From: JBKBUF01 sp046290815 | GTDB taxonomy: Bacteria > Bacteroidota > Bacteroidia > Cytophagales > Cytophagaceae | Reading direction: 5' to 3' | NCBI GenBank assembly: GCA_046290815.1 | Contig: JBKBUF010000035.1 | Location: 1-40,035 of the forward strand | DNA length: 40,035 bases | In this document: positions 1 through 8,909 of the stretch, one piece after another | Layout: each line of letters starts with the position of its first letter | How positions within the stretch are numbered: position 1 is the first letter of the stretch | Translations under genes and position numbers: made by a program | The notes under the pieces: generated by a model | Told to the model about the DNA's origin: nothing | The model's database searches: none | What the model saw: only the letters and a program-made list of their open reading frames with translations

Positions 1-40
1 AGCAATTAAATATCCTGAAAGATTAAAGATCTGTTGAAAT

Positions 41-1708
41 ATGGAAAAGTTTTTCAAACTTTACCACATTCCAACAGAGATAATAATTTTAATAATGACA
101 CAGTTATTTAAACAGAACCCTATGAAGTGGTGGACCATTTGTCTTTCCATCATGGCTACACAGGCCAGCGCCATCACTTTTCTCTCCACCCCCGGACAGG
201 CATTTGAAGATGGCATGAGGTTTATCCAGTTTTACTTCGGGCTTCCAATCGCAATGGTAATCATATCTATTACCGCAGTGCCCGTATTTGCAAAGCTGAA
301 TGTGTATACGGCCTACGAATACCTCGAAAGTCGTTTCGATCTCAAAACAAGAACACTGGCGGCATTCCTTTTTCTGATACAAAGAGGACTTGCTGCAGGT
401 ATCACTATTTTCGCACCTTCTATTATCTTATCAGCCATGCTTGGATGGAAACTGGCTCCAACCAATATACTAATCGGATCTGCAGTAATTCTATACACAG
501 TTTCAGGAGGAACAAAGGCTGTAAGTGTTACACAGAAACAACAAATGGCTGTTATGATGGGGGGCATGATAGTTGCAGGCATTGTCGTGGTTAATCTTTT
601 ACCGGCAGATATAGGTCTATCCGAATCTTTATTAGTTGCAGGTAGTATGGGGAAGATGAACCTCGTAGATTTCTCTTTTGACTGGAAGGATCGATACAAT
701 TTCTGGTCAGGGATTACCGGAGGTTTATTCCTTGCACTCTCCTACTTTGGAACCGATCAGTCACAGGTAGCAAGATATTTAGGCGGAAAATCGGAGACCG
801 AAAGCAGATTAGGATTATTGTTCAACGGACTGCTTAAAATCCCTATGCAGTTTATCATTCTGTTTATAGGAGTGCTTGTGTTTGTTTTTTACCAGTTCCA
901 TCAACCTCCTGTATTTTTCAATAACACCTCTCTTCAATATGCCAAAAACTCTGAATATGCTACTGAAGTTGACAGTCTGGAAAACAGGCATGCAAAACTG
1001 TTTCAGTTGAAAGAAGCAGAAATTAAAAAGATGATCAATGCTGAGAAAACCGGTAATTTTTTAGTTTCTGAACAGGCCAAACAGAGGCTGAAGGATTTAA
1101 ATAAAGAAACTCGGGACGTTAAGGAAGAAGTAAAAATTATCATCAAAAAAGCAGCTCCGAAAGCTGAGATAAAAGATACTGACTACGTATTCATAACCTT
1201 TGTAATGAATTATATGCCCAAAGGGTTGGTTGGACTTCTCATAGCGGTAATATTATGTGCAGCAATGTCCTCCACTGCATCAGAACTGAATGCACTTGCT
1301 TCCACGACTACAGTAGATATCTACAAGAGAAGTATTAAGAAAGATGGAAATGACCTTCATTATTTAAATGCTTCCAGATGGTTTACCATCTTTTGGGGAG
1401 TTGTAGCTATAATTTTCGCCCTCGTGGCCTCACTACTGGAAAATCTTATTCAGGCAGTAAATATACTTGGATCACTTTTTTACGGAACCATTCTGGGAAT
1501 TTTCGTCTCAGCCTTTTACTTCAGATATATCCGGTCTGATGCAGTGTTTATTGCGGCAATCATAGCTGAAATATGCGTGTTAACACTATACACCTTCACC
1601 GATATTGGATTTCTTTGGTATAATGTGATAGGCTGTATAGTGGTGGTGATTGTTGGTTTTATTTTGCAGAAAATTATTAGTCAGTATTCAGTAGGCAATA
1701 GGCAGTAG
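41..1708 (+). CDS. SSS-family sodium:solute symporter, N-terminus apparently truncated
   Basis: Polytopic inner-membrane Na+/solute symporter of the SSS (SLC5) family, probably importing a sugar-like or organic solute. Visible are the family segment around MATQASAITFLSTPGQAFED (TM2 region), a long series of hydrophobic helices, and CAAMSSTASELNALASTTTVDIYKR near residues 410-435, typical of the conserved helix carrying the Na+ site. A charged insert of about 90 residues (300-390) precedes this, as in other Bacteroidota members. The first transmembrane helix expected upstream of MKWW is missing, and an in-frame TGA lies at 35-37, so the start (ATG at 41, 95 or 122) is uncertain and the gene may be 5'-decayed. 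The last seven residues, YSVGNRQ, and the TAG stop are encoded by three heptamer repeat units (1685-1705). The substrate cannot be named from sequence. Confidence 0.8.
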   Translation: MEKFFKLYHIPTEIIILIMTQLFKQNPMKWWTICLSIMATQASAITFLSTPGQAFEDGMRFIQFYFGLPIAMVIISITAVPVFAKLNVYTAYEYLESRFDLKTRTLAAFLFLIQRGLAAGITIFAPSIILSAMLGWKLAPTNILIGSAVILYTVSGGTKAVSVTQKQQMAVMMGGMIVAGIVVVNLLPADIGLSESLLVAGSMGKMNLVDFSFDWKDRYNFWSGITGGLFLALSYFGTDQSQVARYLGGKSETESRLGLLFNGLLKIPMQFIILFIGVLVFVFYQFHQPPVFFNNTSLQYAKNSEYATEVDSLENRHAKLFQLKEAEIKKMINAEKTGNFLVSEQAKQRLKDLNKETRDVKEEVKIIIKKAAPKAEIKDTDYVFITFVMNYMPKGLVGLLIAVILCAAMSSTASELNALASTTTVDIYKRSIKKDGNDLHYLNASRWFTIFWGVVAIIFALVASLLENLIQAVNILGSLFYGTILGIFVSAFYFRYIRSDAVFIAAIIAEICVLTLYTFTDIGFLWYNVIGCIVVVIVGFILQKIISQYSVGNRQ

Positions 1709-1719
1709 GCAGTTGGCAA
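1685..1719. repeat. Heptamer array, TAGGCAG class (array A)
   Basis: Five 7-nt units in strict phase: TATTCAG, TAGGCAA, TAGGCAG, TAGGCAG, TTGGCAA. The array begins inside the symporter reading frame, encodes its last residues and supplies its TAG stop. It is the inverted partner of the array at 1831-1893. Confidence 0.9.
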
Positions 1720-1808
1720 CGCAAGACTGATTATAATCCATCCAGAATCTAATATCTAACGTCCGGCATAAACTGACTACTGCTTAATGATACTGACATG
1801 ATCTGAAG

Positions 1809-1830
1809 GAGACGCCATGCATGTCGTCTC
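1809..1830. repeat. 22-bp near-perfect palindrome between convergent genes
   Basis: GAGACG and CGTCTC arms flank a CATGCATG core, giving ten paired positions with a single mismatch. It sits between the two inverted heptamer arrays in the symporter/cupredoxin convergent gap and has no T-tract, so it is not a standard terminator. Confidence 0.6.
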
Positions 1831-1899
1831 TACTGCCTTCTGCTTACCGCCTATTGCCTATTGCCTATTGCCTATTGCCTACTGCCTACTGCTACTCAA
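1831..1899. repeat. Heptamer array, TATTGCC class (array B)
   Basis: Nine to ten units in one phase, including four consecutive TATTGCC copies (1852-1879) then TACTGCC and TACTGCT. Read from the minus strand it is the TAGGCAA/TAGGCAG class, lying immediately downstream of the cupredoxin gene, whose stop is at 1900-1902. Confidence 0.9.
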
Positions 1900-2520
1900 C
1901 TACTCTACCATCATCTTCCTCGTCACTACCGTCCCGTCATCAAATCTGACAGAAATAAAGTATGTGCCGGTTGTCAGGTTACCCGCATTAAGGTTGATCC
2001 TATGTTCTCCGGGAGCGTATAAATTCTTAGCAACGGTCATTACACTCATCCCCTGGTTATTGGTTACTGAAACTTCAAATGATGCTGTATTCGTAAGAGT
2101 TAGTTTTAATACTGAATTGTTGTTTGCAGGGTTAGGACTAACTTCCATCAAAGAAACAACAGAAGCAGCACCCTGTACTCCTGTCGCTTCCTGCACAATT
2201 ATTTTACCTTTCATTCCATGATGGAAGGTGCACACATAAAAAAATGTACCTGAGGTGCTGAAAGTGATTTCCCCTCCGTTAGTAGGTGTGGACCACCCTC
2301 CATCTATAGGATTAGATTTATGACCTGCATTATAATCTGCCTCAGTTACCTGATGAGCATTATGTCCAGGAATTTGAAAATCTATTTTATCACCTTTGGT
2401 AATTGTTATTTCAGCTGGACTAAAAGAAATCCCCGATGCTGACACTACATGAGTGGTTTGGGATAAAGCAACTGTTCCTAAAAAAACAAGTGAAATAGTT
2501 GTAAGTAGGAGTTTTTTCAT
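1900..2520 (-). CDS. Secreted cupredoxin (plastocyanin/azurin-like) with T9SS sorting domain
   Basis: Small secreted blue-copper-type protein, probably an extracellular or surface electron carrier or copper binder. A signal peptide covers about residues 1-20. The cupredoxin domain (about 22-110) has plausible type-1 copper ligands: His53 or His56 in GHNAHQV, then Cys97, His100/His101 and Met103 in YVCTFHHGMKG. Residues about 128-206 form a type A type IX secretion sorting domain (VSPNPANN near the start, GTYFISVRFDDGT and the terminal RKMMVE), so export by T9SS is expected. It converges on the symporter gene, with inverted heptamer arrays between them. The redox partner is unknown. Fold and export are well supported; the physiological role is inference. 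Confidence 0.85.
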   Translation of the reverse strand: MKKLLLTTISLVFLGTVALSQTTHVVSASGISFSPAEITITKGDKIDFQIPGHNAHQVTEADYNAGHKSNPIDGGWSTPTNGGEITFSTSGTFFYVCTFHHGMKGKIIVQEATGVQGAASVVSLMEVSPNPANNNSVLKLTLTNTASFEVSVTNNQGMSVMTVAKNLYAPGEHRINLNAGNLTTGTYFISVRFDDGTVVTRKMMVE

Positions 2521-2651
2521 TGGTCTAAGGTTTATAAGTTAAAACATCAAATTTAATATTTTTAAGTTATTGAGAAACAATCGTTAGTAAATTTTCTAAA
2601 TTATTCAGCAAAAAAAGGTTGAATTTATTGAAGATACGTATACTTTTCACG

Positions 2652-3368
2652 ATGAACTATCTCCAAAAATCTTATGTAATCATTTTTTTTCTGGTTTTTA
2701 CCTGCGAGTTTATTTATGCCCAAAAGATCAAAATATATCAGATCAGCGGCCTTGGAGCAGATGAAAGGATCTACCGTAATCTAAATGTTGATTCAGTAGA
2801 CTTTATTTTCCTTGATTGGCTAAAGCCCCTTAAGAAAGAAAAAATCGAGCAATATGCAACCAGAATGCTGGAAAAGATCCCCGAAGACAGCGCTTATGTA
2901 ATGGGTTTTTCTTTTGGAGGTATGTTGGCAGTAGAGATGTGGAAGCAAAGGCCGGGATTAAAGCTAATACTCCTTTCCACAGCTAAAACACGCAAAGAAG
3001 TGGGAGCTGATTTCCATCTGATGGGATATACCGGCCTTCACAAGCTGGCTCCAAAAGATTTTTTCTGTAAACCACACTCCTTCCTGGTGAAAAAGTTTGA
3101 TGTAAAAACTGAAGAAGAAAAGGCACTGTTGGAAGACATCATCAGAAACAGTGATCCGGATGTAACTGATTGGGCAATCAATTGTATAATTTACTGGAAG
3201 AATAAAACCATTCCTTCAGATTTTATCCATATTCATGGCAGTTATGATCAGGTAATAAGATTATCAAATGTTAATGCCACGCATGTACTTGAGACGGGAC
3301 ATTGGCTGCCTTATGATAAAAGTGAAGAGGTTGGCAGGATAGTTAGCGAATATTTATTTAGTCGTTAG
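2652..3368 (+). CDS. Alpha/beta-hydrolase, exported
   Basis: Alpha/beta-hydrolase fold esterase or acyl-hydrolase-like protein of about 238 residues. The nucleophile elbow is GFSFGGM (Ser within G-x-S-x-G), the acidic member is probably in IHGSYDQVI, and the catalytic His is in ETGHWLPYD near the C-terminus. The ATG at 2652 is chosen because it starts a hydrophobic export signal ending near IYAQ; an upstream TTG at 2619 adds only an unlikely extension. The TAG stop at 3366-3368 lies inside the first unit of the convergent heptamer array. No substrate can be assigned. Confidence 0.75.
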   Translation: MNYLQKSYVIIFFLVFTCEFIYAQKIKIYQISGLGADERIYRNLNVDSVDFIFLDWLKPLKKEKIEQYATRMLEKIPEDSAYVMGFSFGGMLAVEMWKQRPGLKLILLSTAKTRKEVGADFHLMGYTGLHKLAPKDFFCKPHSFLVKKFDVKTEEEKALLEDIIRNSDPDVTDWAINCIIYWKNKTIPSDFIHIHGSYDQVIRLSNVNATHVLETGHWLPYDKSEEVGRIVSEYLFSR

Positions 3369-3433
3369 TCAACTGACTTCTTAATTGTGACTTCTGATTT
3401 TTGAGCTTATGACTAATGACTTTTGACTAAAAT
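3364..3433. repeat. Heptamer array, TGACT class (array E)
   Basis: Ten consecutive degenerate 7-nt units in one phase, among them GTTAGTC, TTGTGAC, CTTATGA, CTAATGA and CTTTTGA. It fills the gap between the hydrolase stop (inside the first unit) and the stop of the convergent lipoprotein gene at 3439. Confidence 0.7.
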
Positions 3434-3438
3434 CAAAC

Positions 3439-4032
3439 TTACTCAAAATAAACAGTATTCTTGAAAATCCCGTCAGTCAACTTTACCTCATTACCCAATC
3501 CATCGTAAAGCTTACAGGAAAAAGTACAGTTTATGATTCTTTCATCTTCTGTCTCTGAAATGCTTGAAAGCAGGAAGGTATAGCCGGTCTGGTCAGCAGC
3601 ACCCAATGCACTGCTCCATAGTTTACCCGTTTCATCAACCCACTCTACTTCCACTCCGTTTTCATTTAAAACAGGTTTGGCAAAATTATAGTATTTGGCT
3701 TCGTATTCAAAGGCGGCATTGCTTCCGTCATTATTTGCAAAATATTTATGAAAATTAATGCTTATACTTTTCCCTCCGGTAGTGGAATAAAACCTTGAGG
3801 TTTCTGTCAGGTAATAATCGTTCTCTTCATTCTTTTTAACCCCTGTACGTGTAGCAGTGCTAATAACATCATTCTTGCCATTTTCTATTAATTGATGTAT
3901 ACCGTCAACTATTCCCTTAAAATGAAGTTTAGATACATTGTAAGCAGGCGTTACCGTATTGCTTTTCTTTTTATTGCAGGAAGAAAAGGTTATAAGGGAA
4001 ATGGCCAGTAATATAACAAGAAGGTTTCTCAT
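3439..4032 (-). CDS. Lipoprotein of unknown function
   Basis: Predicted outer-membrane or periplasmic lipoprotein of 197 residues, with signal peptide and lipobox FSSC (Cys19 region) followed by a Lys/Asn-rich linker. No known domain recognised. The body is beta-rich (SINFHKYFAN, WVDETGKLWSSA, FSCKLYDGLGNEVKLTDGIF). The order of a short Phe-rich strand, an aromatic W-x-D-x-x-GK-x-W segment and a C-terminal Cys/Gly strand resembles the lipoprotein at 20315-20983, so the two are probably distant paralogues. It stands alone, convergent with the hydrolase. Confidence 0.7.
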   Translation of the reverse strand: MRNLLVILLAISLITFSSCNKKKSNTVTPAYNVSKLHFKGIVDGIHQLIENGKNDVISTATRTGVKKNEENDYYLTETSRFYSTTGGKSISINFHKYFANNDGSNAAFEYEAKYYNFAKPVLNENGVEVEWVDETGKLWSSALGAADQTGYTFLLSSISETEDERIINCTFSCKLYDGLGNEVKLTDGIFKNTVYFE

Positions 4033-4123
4033 TGGTTGATAAGTAATAATAGTTTACAAACTTAAGTAAATGGGGAAACAACTGCAAATAGATTAAAAAC
4101 CTTTAACTTCAATAACAGTGAAT

Positions 4124-4504
4124 ATGAATAAAATCAACATGTTAAAAATTACCTGCGGAGCTCAGGCTGCTTATTACATCCTTACAGGACTCTGGCCTAT
4201 TATACATATAGATAGCTTTGAAGTAGTTACCGGACCTAAAGTAGATGACTGGCTTGTGAAAACAGTAGGAGTTCTGGTAATTGCTATAGGCCTTCCATTA
4301 ATATTCGCACTGATTCGGAAAATGATCACCCTGGAACTTGCCATCCTTGCCGTTTCAGCTGCAGTAGGCTTAGCAGCCATAGATATTTACTATAGTTTCA
4401 ACGGAATTATTAGTCCAATATACCTGGCAGATGCAGCAGTGCAAATAGGTATTGCAGGAATATGGGTTATTTGTTTTAAAGAAGAAAAACAACTTATTCA
4501 GTAG
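4124..4504 (+). CDS. Small multi-pass membrane protein
   Basis: A 126-residue integral membrane protein with about four hydrophobic segments (around TCGAQAAYYILTGLWPII, TVGVLVIAIGLPLIFALI, LAILAVSAAVGLAAIDI and the C-terminal VQIGIAGIWVICF) and short polar loops. No recognised family motif; it resembles short uncharacterised membrane proteins of Bacteroidota. The ATG at 4124 is preferred to a GTG six bases earlier. The stop TAG (4502-4504) is the first three bases of a heptamer unit, and the final Gln codon is also repeat-derived. Confidence 0.65.
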   Translation: MNKINMLKITCGAQAAYYILTGLWPIIHIDSFEVVTGPKVDDWLVKTVGVLVIAIGLPLIFALIRKMITLELAILAVSAAVGLAAIDIYYSFNGIISPIYLADAAVQIGIAGIWVICFKEEKQLIQ

Positions 4505-4529
4505 GCAGTAGGCTTTAGGCTGTAAGTAT
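4495..4529. repeat. Heptamer array, TAGGCAG class (array C)
   Basis: TATTCAG, TAGGCAG, TAGGCTT, TAGGCTG, TAAGTAT in one phase. It begins with the same TATTCAG-TAGGC junction as array A and again supplies the stop codon of the upstream plus-strand gene. Confidence 0.85.
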
Positions 4530-4683
4530 CTATAGTTGTTTGACAGAAACTATTAAATATTCAATTGCAACCAGTATAAACTCCGGAATTCAACTACGCT
4601 TTACCTAAAAGAACTTTTAAAATAAAATATAAAAATTAAGATCAAATTTATTAGTTATTTATCCGAACCTTTAAAAGGATGGG

Positions 4684-4725
4684 CTACTGTCTACCGCATA
4701 TAGCTTATAGCCTACCGCCTACTGC
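4684..4725. repeat. Heptamer array, CTACCGC class (array D)
   Basis: Six 7-nt units (CTACTGT, CTACCGC, ATATAGC, TTATAGC, CTACCGC, CTACTGC). On the minus strand this is the TAGGC/GCAGTAG class and contains the Gln-TAG end of the DUF4846 gene. It pairs in inverted orientation with array C across the convergent gap 4505-4718. Confidence 0.85.
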
Positions 4726-5600
4726 TCCTTAAACCTTCTCAGATCCTGCTTTCTGAAAGTCCACTCCGGTGTCTCCAGTAATCCGGAAAAGTCTGTGGAA
4801 TACCATGGGCTTATCGCCGGGTTGTTTGGATTGGTAAGTAGCTGCAGTTCCTGAGCTGGCATGTAACTTTGTGCTAGCAGAAAAAGTGTTTTGCCGGTAG
4901 ATGATTCTTTAGCGACATCCATGACGATGACAGCATGCCCCGGAGATCCTCCTTTGATGAATACATCTCCGGATCTTATGTCATTTATATTGACTGGATC
5001 CAATTCTTTTTCCAGTGACAAGGTGCCTGCATAGGTAAAGACCATTTCAAGAAAATTCCAGAAGTCATTATAGGTATTGGAAGCTGCGGCTGACTTAACC
5101 CATGAGCAGTTATTACCTTTCACCGAAATCCTTTTGCCTTTAATCCATTCTGTATAATCTGCTCTGAAGCCATTGGTGAAGTTGAAATGAATTTGATCAT
5201 ACGCTTTAATGCTATACAAATATTCTGCCCTCAGACGCATTACCGCATCTGCACATTGGTGCAGATCCTTCTTCCCTATTTTTAAATCCGCAACTGCTAT
5301 ATAAACATTGTAATTATCCTTTTCCCTGCCATCGTAATATCTCACCTTAGAACCATGCGGCTTCAATGGAACCTGTCTTAAATAAGCAGAAAAGGAATTT
5401 TCCGCTGCTGAGACTCTTTGAAAACCCATAGGAGGAAGAATTCTGGCCTTGACAGTTTTACCTTCAGGATTAATTATACTTGTTTGCTGTGAAACATTCT
5501 TTGAAAACAGCGATGAAAAGTTTGTATTAAACTCTGCAGATTTCCTGACTTCGCAGGAAAAAAGGAATAATAAAAAAAATAATGATGGGAAAATTCTCAT
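4719..5600 (-). CDS. DUF4846 lipoprotein
   Basis: A 293-residue exported protein matching the DUF4846 family as I know it: a lipobox-bearing N-terminus (LFLFSC), then INPEG, MGFQRV, SFSAYLRQVPLKPHG (about residue 70) and YNVYIAVADLKIG, an ISVKGNNCSW segment, and the C-terminal DVFIKGGSPGHAVIVMDVA and AQSYMPAQELQLL motifs. The Cys, the conserved GHAVIV and the QSYMPAQ strand recall NlpC/P60- or transglutaminase-like folds, but no enzymatic role is established. ATG at 5600 is preferred over an 11-codon upstream extension because it gives a clean signal peptide. Stop lies in array D. Confidence 0.8.
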   Translation of the reverse strand: MRIFPSLFFLLFLFSCEVRKSAEFNTNFSSLFSKNVSQQTSIINPEGKTVKARILPPMGFQRVSAAENSFSAYLRQVPLKPHGSKVRYYDGREKDNYNVYIAVADLKIGKKDLHQCADAVMRLRAEYLYSIKAYDQIHFNFTNGFRADYTEWIKGKRISVKGNNCSWVKSAAASNTYNDFWNFLEMVFTYAGTLSLEKELDPVNINDIRSGDVFIKGGSPGHAVIVMDVAKESSTGKTLFLLAQSYMPAQELQLLTNPNNPAISPWYSTDFSGLLETPEWTFRKQDLRRFKEQ

Positions 5601-5675
5601 TGTATAAAAATAAATCAGGCGAAAACGATCCATTTAAAGGACATTTTCACCTGATTAAGTTGATTAATTTATTCT

Positions 5676-5731
5676 AAAGTTAAAAGTTAAAAGTTTAAAT
5701 TTTAGGGTTTCGAACTTCGAATTTCGAATTT
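5676..5731. repeat. Composite heptamer array AAAGTTA then CGAATTT (array F)
   Basis: Eight phased units: AAAGTTA twice, AAAGTTT, AAATTTT, AGGGTTT, CGAACTT, CGAATTT twice. The last unit directly abuts the minus-strand stop codon (5732-5734) of the SBBP-repeat gene. Confidence 0.9.
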
Positions 5732-8683
5732 TTATTCAACCACCAGCTTCTCCCCGAATACCTCTCCCTCCATGATAGCCTGCAGCATATAGATTCCCCT
5801 ACCTGAGGATGGTAAATCAAGATTGTGAATGCTCGAACCTTCCTGTACAAATATGCTGGTCGCCAGTATCTGTCTACCCTCAAGTGAATACACATTTACT
5901 TTTACCTCTGTGCTTGCATCGCTGCTGATCAATAATTGATACTCATCTCCTTTTTTTACAACTTTAATGCTATTGCTTCCGGCATTGCCTACATGTATGG
6001 TGCTGGAGTATTCAGATTTTCCATCATAATCCACCTGCTTTAACTTGTAGTAATTACCTGTTTCGGATGGACTGTAGTCATAGTACTGGTAGGAGATTTT
6101 ATGGTTAGAGTTTCCATTGCCCTTCACTGTACCTATGGAAGTAAAATTAACCCCATCTGAACTTTTTAATATTTCAAAATAATCATTGTTTTTCTCTGAT
6201 GCTGTTGACCAGTTTAGTTCTACCAGACCATCTTTCAATTTACCATTGAAATTAATAAGGTTAACAGGTAGAATCGGATCACAAAGTTTTACTATAAAAG
6301 GTTTGTCATTTGCATTAGTCGCACTGGAAACAGGTTGATACACTCCTGCTGTAGTAGGTAAATTTACAGCATGCACAGCCATGCCTACATAAAAGCAGGA
6401 GGACGAAGATCTCTTATCCTGTCTGATACCACCAGTCGGATAATTCATATTTGTATTTCCTGCAACGCCGAAATATGAAGAAAAGTACCTGGTGACATTC
6501 TGGTTTCTCTTAGCAGGTCCAAAGTTGAACATGGCTACATAGACATCAAAACTTCCTTTTGCTGTGGCTCCACTGTAGACAGGTCCTGCAGCAGTGGTAT
6601 AAGAAACCGGATTTGTTGTTCCTAAGTCAGTAGAAGTGGTTATAAAAGTTAGCATAGCAATGCTATCATTTACATCAAGTCCACCCGGTCTCCAGTATTG
6701 TGCAATATCATAAGATCTTCCTTTTATACCATTGTCGCTACCTGTTCCTCCTATGAAAGTAGAGAACATCAATGTCGTTCCGGTTGAGTTAAATCCTGCA
6801 AGAAAAGCTTCATTCCCAGTTGAAGGACTGGCCTGAAATGCATATGTAGTCGGGAAGGTGGAATGCTCTGCATGGCCGATGACGATTGCCTCATCATTTC
6901 TGGTCACCCTGATTTGTCCTGCCCAGTCATCACAGCATCCACCAAGGTAAGTGCCATACATTTTTGTATTCAAATCACGGTTATATTTCATTACAAAAAC
7001 GTCATTGGAACCTACTGCCGTGGTTCTGTATGTACCGGCAGTTGCTATATTGGTTGAAGAGTTAGTGGTACCTGAAAGATAAATATAGGTCGTTGCTGTT
7101 GTTCCTCCATTGTACAAATCCATTGCTTTCACCACATCATCCCCTGTTCCACCCACATAGGTAAAAGTTACCACAGCTCCTGTAGTGGCATTAAACGTTC
7201 CGACAAAACCATCATGGCCTGCATTATAGGCACTACCACCTGTTCCTAAACCTGATGACATTGTTTGCCCACAAAAATGAGCGAGGTTAGCATTGTGTGG
7301 ATCTGCAACAATATCATGCCCTGTTTCCTGCCCTGCACCACCGTAATACGTTGAAGCATTTAATGCATTTCCGGCAGCGTTAAGTCTGAAAACGACAATA
7401 TCTCTTGCACCTGAGTGTGTTGAAATCGAAGATGTACCTACAGCAGGGAAATCTGTGGAAGTAGTATAACCGGTAACATAAGCTTCTCCTGCACTGTTTA
7501 CACTAATACCTGTACCTACATCTGATGAATTAAGACCGGATGCAGCAACTATTGTACCATATAATACAGAAGTACCTGTTTCATTCATTTTATACACCAT
7601 GATATCTTCATTCCTTCCGGATGTACCAAGGGTGGTACTTATACCAGGCATAATGCTGTTTACCCAACCTGTAAAATATAAATTACCTGATGCATCCACA
7701 TCCATATCATTGATATATGAATTCGCACCAGCATCAGTGGCATGGGTAACATAACTTGCCCAGTTTACAGTAGGAGGATCAATGATCAGATCAAGATTTT
7801 TGTCGTAATTTCCAGTCACTTTAAACCCTACTGACTTAGCTCCTTTTTTATAAAATTTCACAGGTACTTCTCTCTTCTGTCCGTTGGTTAGCTGATAAGC
7901 ATAAGGCTTCTCATCTATAAGTTTCCCCCAGTCAATGGATATTTCAAGTTCACCACCGGAGTTTATACTTAAACCATCTACACCTTGATAGGCCATTTCT
8001 ATATCTTTAACATCTGCACCGGGCTTTAAAATAAAGTCATACTTCAATTTTTCACCGGTATGATAGTATTTCAGGTCAATTTTATTGTAAATATTTTTAT
8101 ATAATAAGGTATTGAAGTGTCCTATTCCGCTAAAATGATTTTCCGGGTTATTACCTGCAATAATGTTGAACTCACCTTCCAGTTTATCCTGAGCTGTTAT
8201 GGTTACATCACGGTTCATTCCGGGAAATGAAACGTTATAACTTAGCTGTTCCATCTCAATAATTTCGTCTCCTGTATGATGCTTCTTTTTATGGAATGCG
8301 TGACCGATTCCCTGATTACCGAAATAAATGGCTCCTCCTAAAACGTTGGTGAAATATTTAATCTCTCCTACACCTTTATAATCTACCTGGTAGTATCTTT
8401 CAAGCTGCCCTTTGTTCTCCACCATATAATTTCTGGTTAAAAGACTGGCCAGTTTTATTTTTTTCTCTTCTGCAGAAAATGCCTTCTTAATGGCTTTAAC
8501 ATCTGATGATAATTTTATTTCCGGTAACAAATCTTCAACAAAAGAAGCCTTAGCAACTTCCGGAACGGAATGCCCTATAGCTACCTGAGGGGTATTTTCA
8601 ATTTGCTGCGGATCCTTTTTGGTCTGTTCACAGGCAAAAAGTAAAAATGATAAAGAAAGTGCTGAAAAAGCGAAGTATTTCAT
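5732..8683 (-). CDS. Large SBBP-repeat surface protein with T9SS sorting domain
   Basis: 983-residue secreted or surface protein. The N-terminus is a signal/lipobox (LLFAC, Cys18). Residues about 75-300 form the beta-sandwich usually found before SBBP beta-propeller repeats in Bacteroidota (MVENKGQ, NVLGGAIYFGNQGIGHAF, GIGHFNTLLYKNIYNKIDL, YDFILKPGADVKDI). Residues about 310-780 are SBBP-like blades with recurring ASTYYGGAGQETGHDI, STFIGGTGSDNGI and YLSGTTNSS segments. Residues about 800-983 hold a fibronectin-like VELNWSTASEKNNDYFEI unit and a type A T9SS sorting domain ending in GIYMLQAIMEGEV and EKLVVE. The likely role is adhesion or cell-surface binding (inference). The coexistence of a lipobox and a T9SS tail is unusual; the Cys may just be part of an ordinary signal peptide. 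Confidence 0.85.
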   Translation of the reverse strand: MKYFAFSALSLSFLLFACEQTKKDPQQIENTPQVAIGHSVPEVAKASFVEDLLPEIKLSSDVKAIKKAFSAEEKKIKLASLLTRNYMVENKGQLERYYQVDYKGVGEIKYFTNVLGGAIYFGNQGIGHAFHKKKHHTGDEIIEMEQLSYNVSFPGMNRDVTITAQDKLEGEFNIIAGNNPENHFSGIGHFNTLLYKNIYNKIDLKYYHTGEKLKYDFILKPGADVKDIEMAYQGVDGLSINSGGELEISIDWGKLIDEKPYAYQLTNGQKREVPVKFYKKGAKSVGFKVTGNYDKNLDLIIDPPTVNWASYVTHATDAGANSYINDMDVDASGNLYFTGWVNSIMPGISTTLGTSGRNEDIMVYKMNETGTSVLYGTIVAASGLNSSDVGTGISVNSAGEAYVTGYTTSTDFPAVGTSSISTHSGARDIVVFRLNAAGNALNASTYYGGAGQETGHDIVADPHNANLAHFCGQTMSSGLGTGGSAYNAGHDGFVGTFNATTGAVVTFTYVGGTGDDVVKAMDLYNGGTTATTYIYLSGTTNSSTNIATAGTYRTTAVGSNDVFVMKYNRDLNTKMYGTYLGGCCDDWAGQIRVTRNDEAIVIGHAEHSTFPTTYAFQASPSTGNEAFLAGFNSTGTTLMFSTFIGGTGSDNGIKGRSYDIAQYWRPGGLDVNDSIAMLTFITTSTDLGTTNPVSYTTAAGPVYSGATAKGSFDVYVAMFNFGPAKRNQNVTRYFSSYFGVAGNTNMNYPTGGIRQDKRSSSSCFYVGMAVHAVNLPTTAGVYQPVSSATNANDKPFIVKLCDPILPVNLINFNGKLKDGLVELNWSTASEKNNDYFEILKSSDGVNFTSIGTVKGNGNSNHKISYQYYDYSPSETGNYYKLKQVDYDGKSEYSSTIHVGNAGSNSIKVVKKGDEYQLLISSDASTEVKVNVYSLEGRQILATSIFVQEGSSIHNLDLPSSGRGIYMLQAIMEGEVFGEKLVVE

Positions 8684-8909
8684 CTTGGTTTAGATTTTTA
8701 AGAAAAGCTAATTTTCATATACGAATGGAAACAGATTCGGTTTGGCCGGCAAAGTACAGTATTGACAAATTTCAGGGAGCCGAACAAAGGAAAGTACTTA
8801 AACTTCTGATAACGTGGTAATTATATATAAAATTATATTCCCGGAGAATTCCGGTAAAGTATGATAAAACTTATACAGCCTTTAATTATATTCAGTAAAA
8901 TTTTTGAGT

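Noticed and set aside
1817..2221. Plus-strand open frame of 134 codons
   Set aside because: Its first part is translated from the TATTGCC array and the rest lies antisense to the cupredoxin gene, which has clear domain and export signals.
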